Shown: piece after piece, positions 61,615-64,000 of the stretch | Numbering within the stretch: the stretch's first letter is position 1 | How the letters are laid out: the number at the start of each line of letters is the position of its first letter | NCBI GenBank assembly: GCA_963743875.1 | Contig: CAVURM010000001.1 | Location: forward strand, 620,001 to 684,000 | DNA length: 64,000 nt | Direction of reading: 5' to 3' | DNA from: RHKX01 sp963743875 | GTDB lineage: Bacteria > Actinomycetota > Thermoleophilia > Solirubrobacterales > 70-9 | Translations under genes and position numbers: made by a program | Notes under the pieces: model-generated | Told to the model about the DNA's origin: nothing | Seen by the model: only the letters and a program-made list of their open reading frames with translations | Database searches by the model: none

Positions 61615-64000
61615 GCGAAGGCCGGGCGCTCCTGCGAGCGCGGCAATTCTTCGGCCCAAGCGAGCGTTCGGCCGACGGCTGGAACGAGGCTTCGACCTAT
61701 GCCCGCGACTGGGAGGCCTCATACCGCCGGCGCTGGCAGCACGATCGGGTCGTTCGCTCGACCCACGGGGTCAACTGCACCGGCTCGTGCTCGTGGAAGA
61801 TCCACGTCAAGGACGGGCTCGTCACCTGGGAGACCCAGCAGACCGACTACCCAAGCAACGGTCCTGACGCTCCCGATTACGAGCCTCGCGGCTGCCCGCG
61901 CGGGGCCTCGTTCTCGTGGTACGTGTACTCGCCGCTCCGGCCCAAGTACCCCTACATCCGGGGTGTCCTGCTGGAGATGTATCGGGAGGCGCGGGCCCGG
62001 ACCGGCGACCCCGTCGAGGCTTGGGCGTCGATCGTCGAGGATCCCGAGCGCGCCCGCGCCTACAAGTCCCAGCGGGGCAAGGGTGGCTTCCTGCGCGCCC
62101 CCTGGGACGAGGCCTCCGAGTTGGTCGCAGCAGCCCACGTGTACACCGCCCGCCGCTACGGCCCCGACCGGATCGCGGGCTTCTCCCCGATTCCGGCCAT
62201 GTCGATGGTCTCCTACACCGCCGGCACTCGATTCCTCTCGCTGATCGGCGGCATTTGCCTCTCCTTCTACGACTGGTACGCCGACCTGCCACCGGCATCG
62301 CCGCAGATGTGGGGAGACCAGACCGACGTGCCCGAGTCGGCCGACTGGTGGAATTCCTCCTACATGATTCTGTGGGGCTCCAACATCCCCCAGACCCGCA
62401 CACCCGACGCGCATTTCATGACCGAGGCCCGCTACAAGGGCCAGAAGGTCGTCGTGGTCTCCCCCGACTACGCAGGCCATACGAAATTCGCCGACAACTG
62501 GCTCCCCGCCGAGGCCGGCACCGACGGCGCACTGGCGATGGCGATGGGCCACGTGACCCTGAAGGAGTTCTACGTCGAGCGCGAGGTGCCCTACTTCCGT
62601 GATTACGCGCGCCGCTACACCGACATGCCGATGCTGGTCTCGCTGCGCGAGCGGGAGGACGGGTCGGTGGTCGCCGATTCGTTCCTGCGCGCCTCCGATC
62701 TGGGCGACGAGGGGGAGAACGCGGAATGGAAGACCGTGGTCTACGACGCAACCCGCAGGCAGGCCGTCGTCCCCAATGGCTCGATCGGCTTCCGCTGGGG
62801 AGAGGAGGGCGCCGGCAAGTGGAACCTCGATCTCAACGAGGTCGACCCGGCGCTGACGCTGCTCGGCGACCACGATGAGCTGGTCGAGATCACCCTGCCC
62901 CACTTCGAGGGTGGAGAGACCGAGGGGGGTACGACGATGCAGCGGGGCGTGCCCGCCAAGCGGGTCGGCGACCGACTGGTGACGACCGTGCTCGATCTCG
63001 CGCTCGCCCAGTACGGAGTCGGGCGCGAGGGGCTACCGGGGGATTGGCCGACCGGCTACGACGACGCCTCGGCTCCCTACACGCCGGCCTGGCAGGAGGC
63101 GATCACCGGCGTCGACGCAGGTCTCTGCCTGCAGATCGCGCGCGAGTTCGCCGACAACGCCGAACGCACCGAGGGGCGATCGATGATCGTGCTTGGGGCC
63201 GGCGTGAACCACTGGTTCCACTCCGACCAGACCTACCGGTCGATGCTTGCGCTGGTCCTCTTCTGCGGCTGCCAGGGCGTCAACGGCGGCGGCTGGGCGC
63301 ACTACGTCGGCCAGGAGAAAGTGCGTCCGATCACCGGCTGGTCGACGGTCGCGTTCGCGCTCGACTGGTCACGTCCGCCGCGCCAGCAGGCGGCAACGCC
63401 ATTCTGGTACCTGGCCACCGACCAATGGCGCTACGAGAGCTACGGGACCGAGGAGTTCACCTCGCCGGCGGGGAACGGGTCGCTCGGCAAGCGCCACATG
63501 GCCGACTGCCACGCGCTGGCCGTTCGTCTCGGCTGGCTGCCCTCCTACCCCACCTTCGACCGAAACCCCCTCGACATCTGCGACGAGGCCCGAGATCTGG
63601 GGGTCGAGCCGGCCGATCACGTGGTCTCGGAACTCCGCGAGGGTCGCCTGAGCTTCGCCTGCGAGGACCCCGACGATCCGGCCAACTTCCCACGCGTGCT
63701 GTCGCTGTGGCGGGCGAACCTGATCGGGTCCTCGAGCAAGGGCCACGAGTACTTCCTTCGGCATCTCCTCGGCGTCCCCGACGCTGCTGTCCGGTCGGAG
63801 GAATCCGACCCCGACCAGCGCCCTGAGGATGTCGAGTGGCACGACGAAGCGCCGGTCGGCAAGCTCGACCTGTTTACGACGCTCGACTTCCGGATGAACG
63901 GATCGTGCATCTACTCCGACGTCGTCCTTCCGGCCGCCACCTGGTACGAAAAACACGACATCTCGAGCACGGATCTGCACCCATTCGTCCATCCCTTCAA
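61611..64000 (+). CDS. narG: Respiratory nitrate reductase alpha subunit NarG, 3' part beyond window
   Basis: 796 codons from GTG 61611 to the edge, intact. FS0 cluster ligands appear as THGVNCTGSCSWKIHVKDGL with the later RGCPRGASFSWYVYSP (His plus three Cys). The molybdenum Asp is in GSNIPQTRTPDAHFMTEAR, and VNGGGWAHYVGQEKVRPITG matches the Mo-bisMGD pocket. There is no Tat signal, so it is the cytoplasmic-side membrane-bound type. Beta and gamma subunits (narH, narJ, narI) should follow outside the window. It reduces nitrate with quinol electrons. Confidence 0.97.
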   Translation, partial: MSEGRALLRARQFFGPSERSADGWNEASTYARDWEASYRRRWQHDRVVRSTHGVNCTGSCSWKIHVKDGLVTWETQQTDYPSNGPDAPDYEPRGCPRGASFSWYVYSPLRPKYPYIRGVLLEMYREARARTGDPVEAWASIVEDPERARAYKSQRGKGGFLRAPWDEASELVAAAHVYTARRYGPDRIAGFSPIPAMSMVSYTAGTRFLSLIGGICLSFYDWYADLPPASPQMWGDQTDVPESADWWNSSYMILWGSNIPQTRTPDAHFMTEARYKGQKVVVVSPDYAGHTKFADNWLPAEAGTDGALAMAMGHVTLKEFYVEREVPYFRDYARRYTDMPMLVSLREREDGSVVADSFLRASDLGDEGENAEWKTVVYDATRRQAVVPNGSIGFRWGEEGAGKWNLDLNEVDPALTLLGDHDELVEITLPHFEGGETEGGTTMQRGVPAKRVGDRLVTTVLDLALAQYGVGREGLPGDWPTGYDDASAPYTPAWQEAITGVDAGLCLQIAREFADNAERTEGRSMIVLGAGVNHWFHSDQTYRSMLALVLFCGCQGVNGGGWAHYVGQEKVRPITGWSTVAFALDWSRPPRQQAATPFWYLATDQWRYESYGTEEFTSPAGNGSLGKRHMADCHALAVRLGWLPSYPTFDRNPLDICDEARDLGVEPADHVVSELREGRLSFACEDPDDPANFPRVLSLWRANLIGSSSKGHEYFLRHLLGVPDAAVRSEESDPDQRPEDVEWHDEAPVGKLDLFTTLDFRMNGSCIYSDVVLPAATWYEKHDISSTDLHPFVHPF

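Overview
The window is high-GC DNA from an actinobacterium, most probably of class Thermoleophilia (Solirubrobacter-like). The clues are the gene order alaS-ruvX-mltG-aroE-pilB ... pilMNO-aroC-aroKB, and two exported paralogues opening with an MTKRL(I/V)DRLSYANVV leader that I associate with that group. No 16S gene is present, so the placement is inference.

Left part (1-28 kb, mostly minus strand). Chorismate synthesis genes (aroE, aroC, fused aroKB) are interleaved with a complete type IV pilus set: pilB, pilT and pilC motors and platform, major pilin pilA, three large minor-pilin-like genes, pilD, and pilM, pilN, pilO and a PilP-like gene. A good match to a cyclic-di-GMP class I (GEMM-I) riboswitch lies in the pilA leader, and a TTCG-loop terminator follows pilA. 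Between the pilus blocks are a His-rich DUF4396 membrane protein behind a CsoR/RcnR-type operator, a TSUP permease, a VOC protein, an AI-2E-family permease, a holin-like/alkaline-phosphatase-fold protein and a UlaG-like hydrolase.

Middle part (28-40 kb, minus strand). This is housekeeping: alaS, an IscU-like/MnmA fusion, a membrane-anchored thioredoxin-like protein, aspS, hisS, a metallo-beta-lactamase-fold hydrolase, glutamate formimidoyltransferase, an M29-like aminopeptidase and LtrA, followed by a DHFR-like reductase (plus strand) and a histone-deacetylase-like amidohydrolase.

40.2-43.7 kb is a tRNA-Met(CAU) integration hotspot. An intact tRNA is preceded by two displaced 5' halves of the same gene. 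They bound two small integrase-less elements, each framed by its own paired direct repeats, and both carry small exported proteins.

Right part (43.7-64 kb). Accessory functions follow: a coiled-coil membrane protein, a MerR/aldo-keto reductase pair with a 19-bp-spacer promoter, DUF2252, aquaporin, an HD hydrolase, a flavin reductase/M20/DUF1611 operon, a universal stress protein, a phosphoribosyltransferase-hydrolase fusion, and an aminotransferase/kinase-like pair. The window ends in a nitrate respiration operon: a cysteine-containing HTH regulator, narK, and narG running off the edge.

Many conserved genes, including essential alaS, carry single-base frameshifts as given. They cluster at 13-28 kb and in narK and are mostly +1 insertions, so I read them as sequence errors rather than decay and annotate across them.
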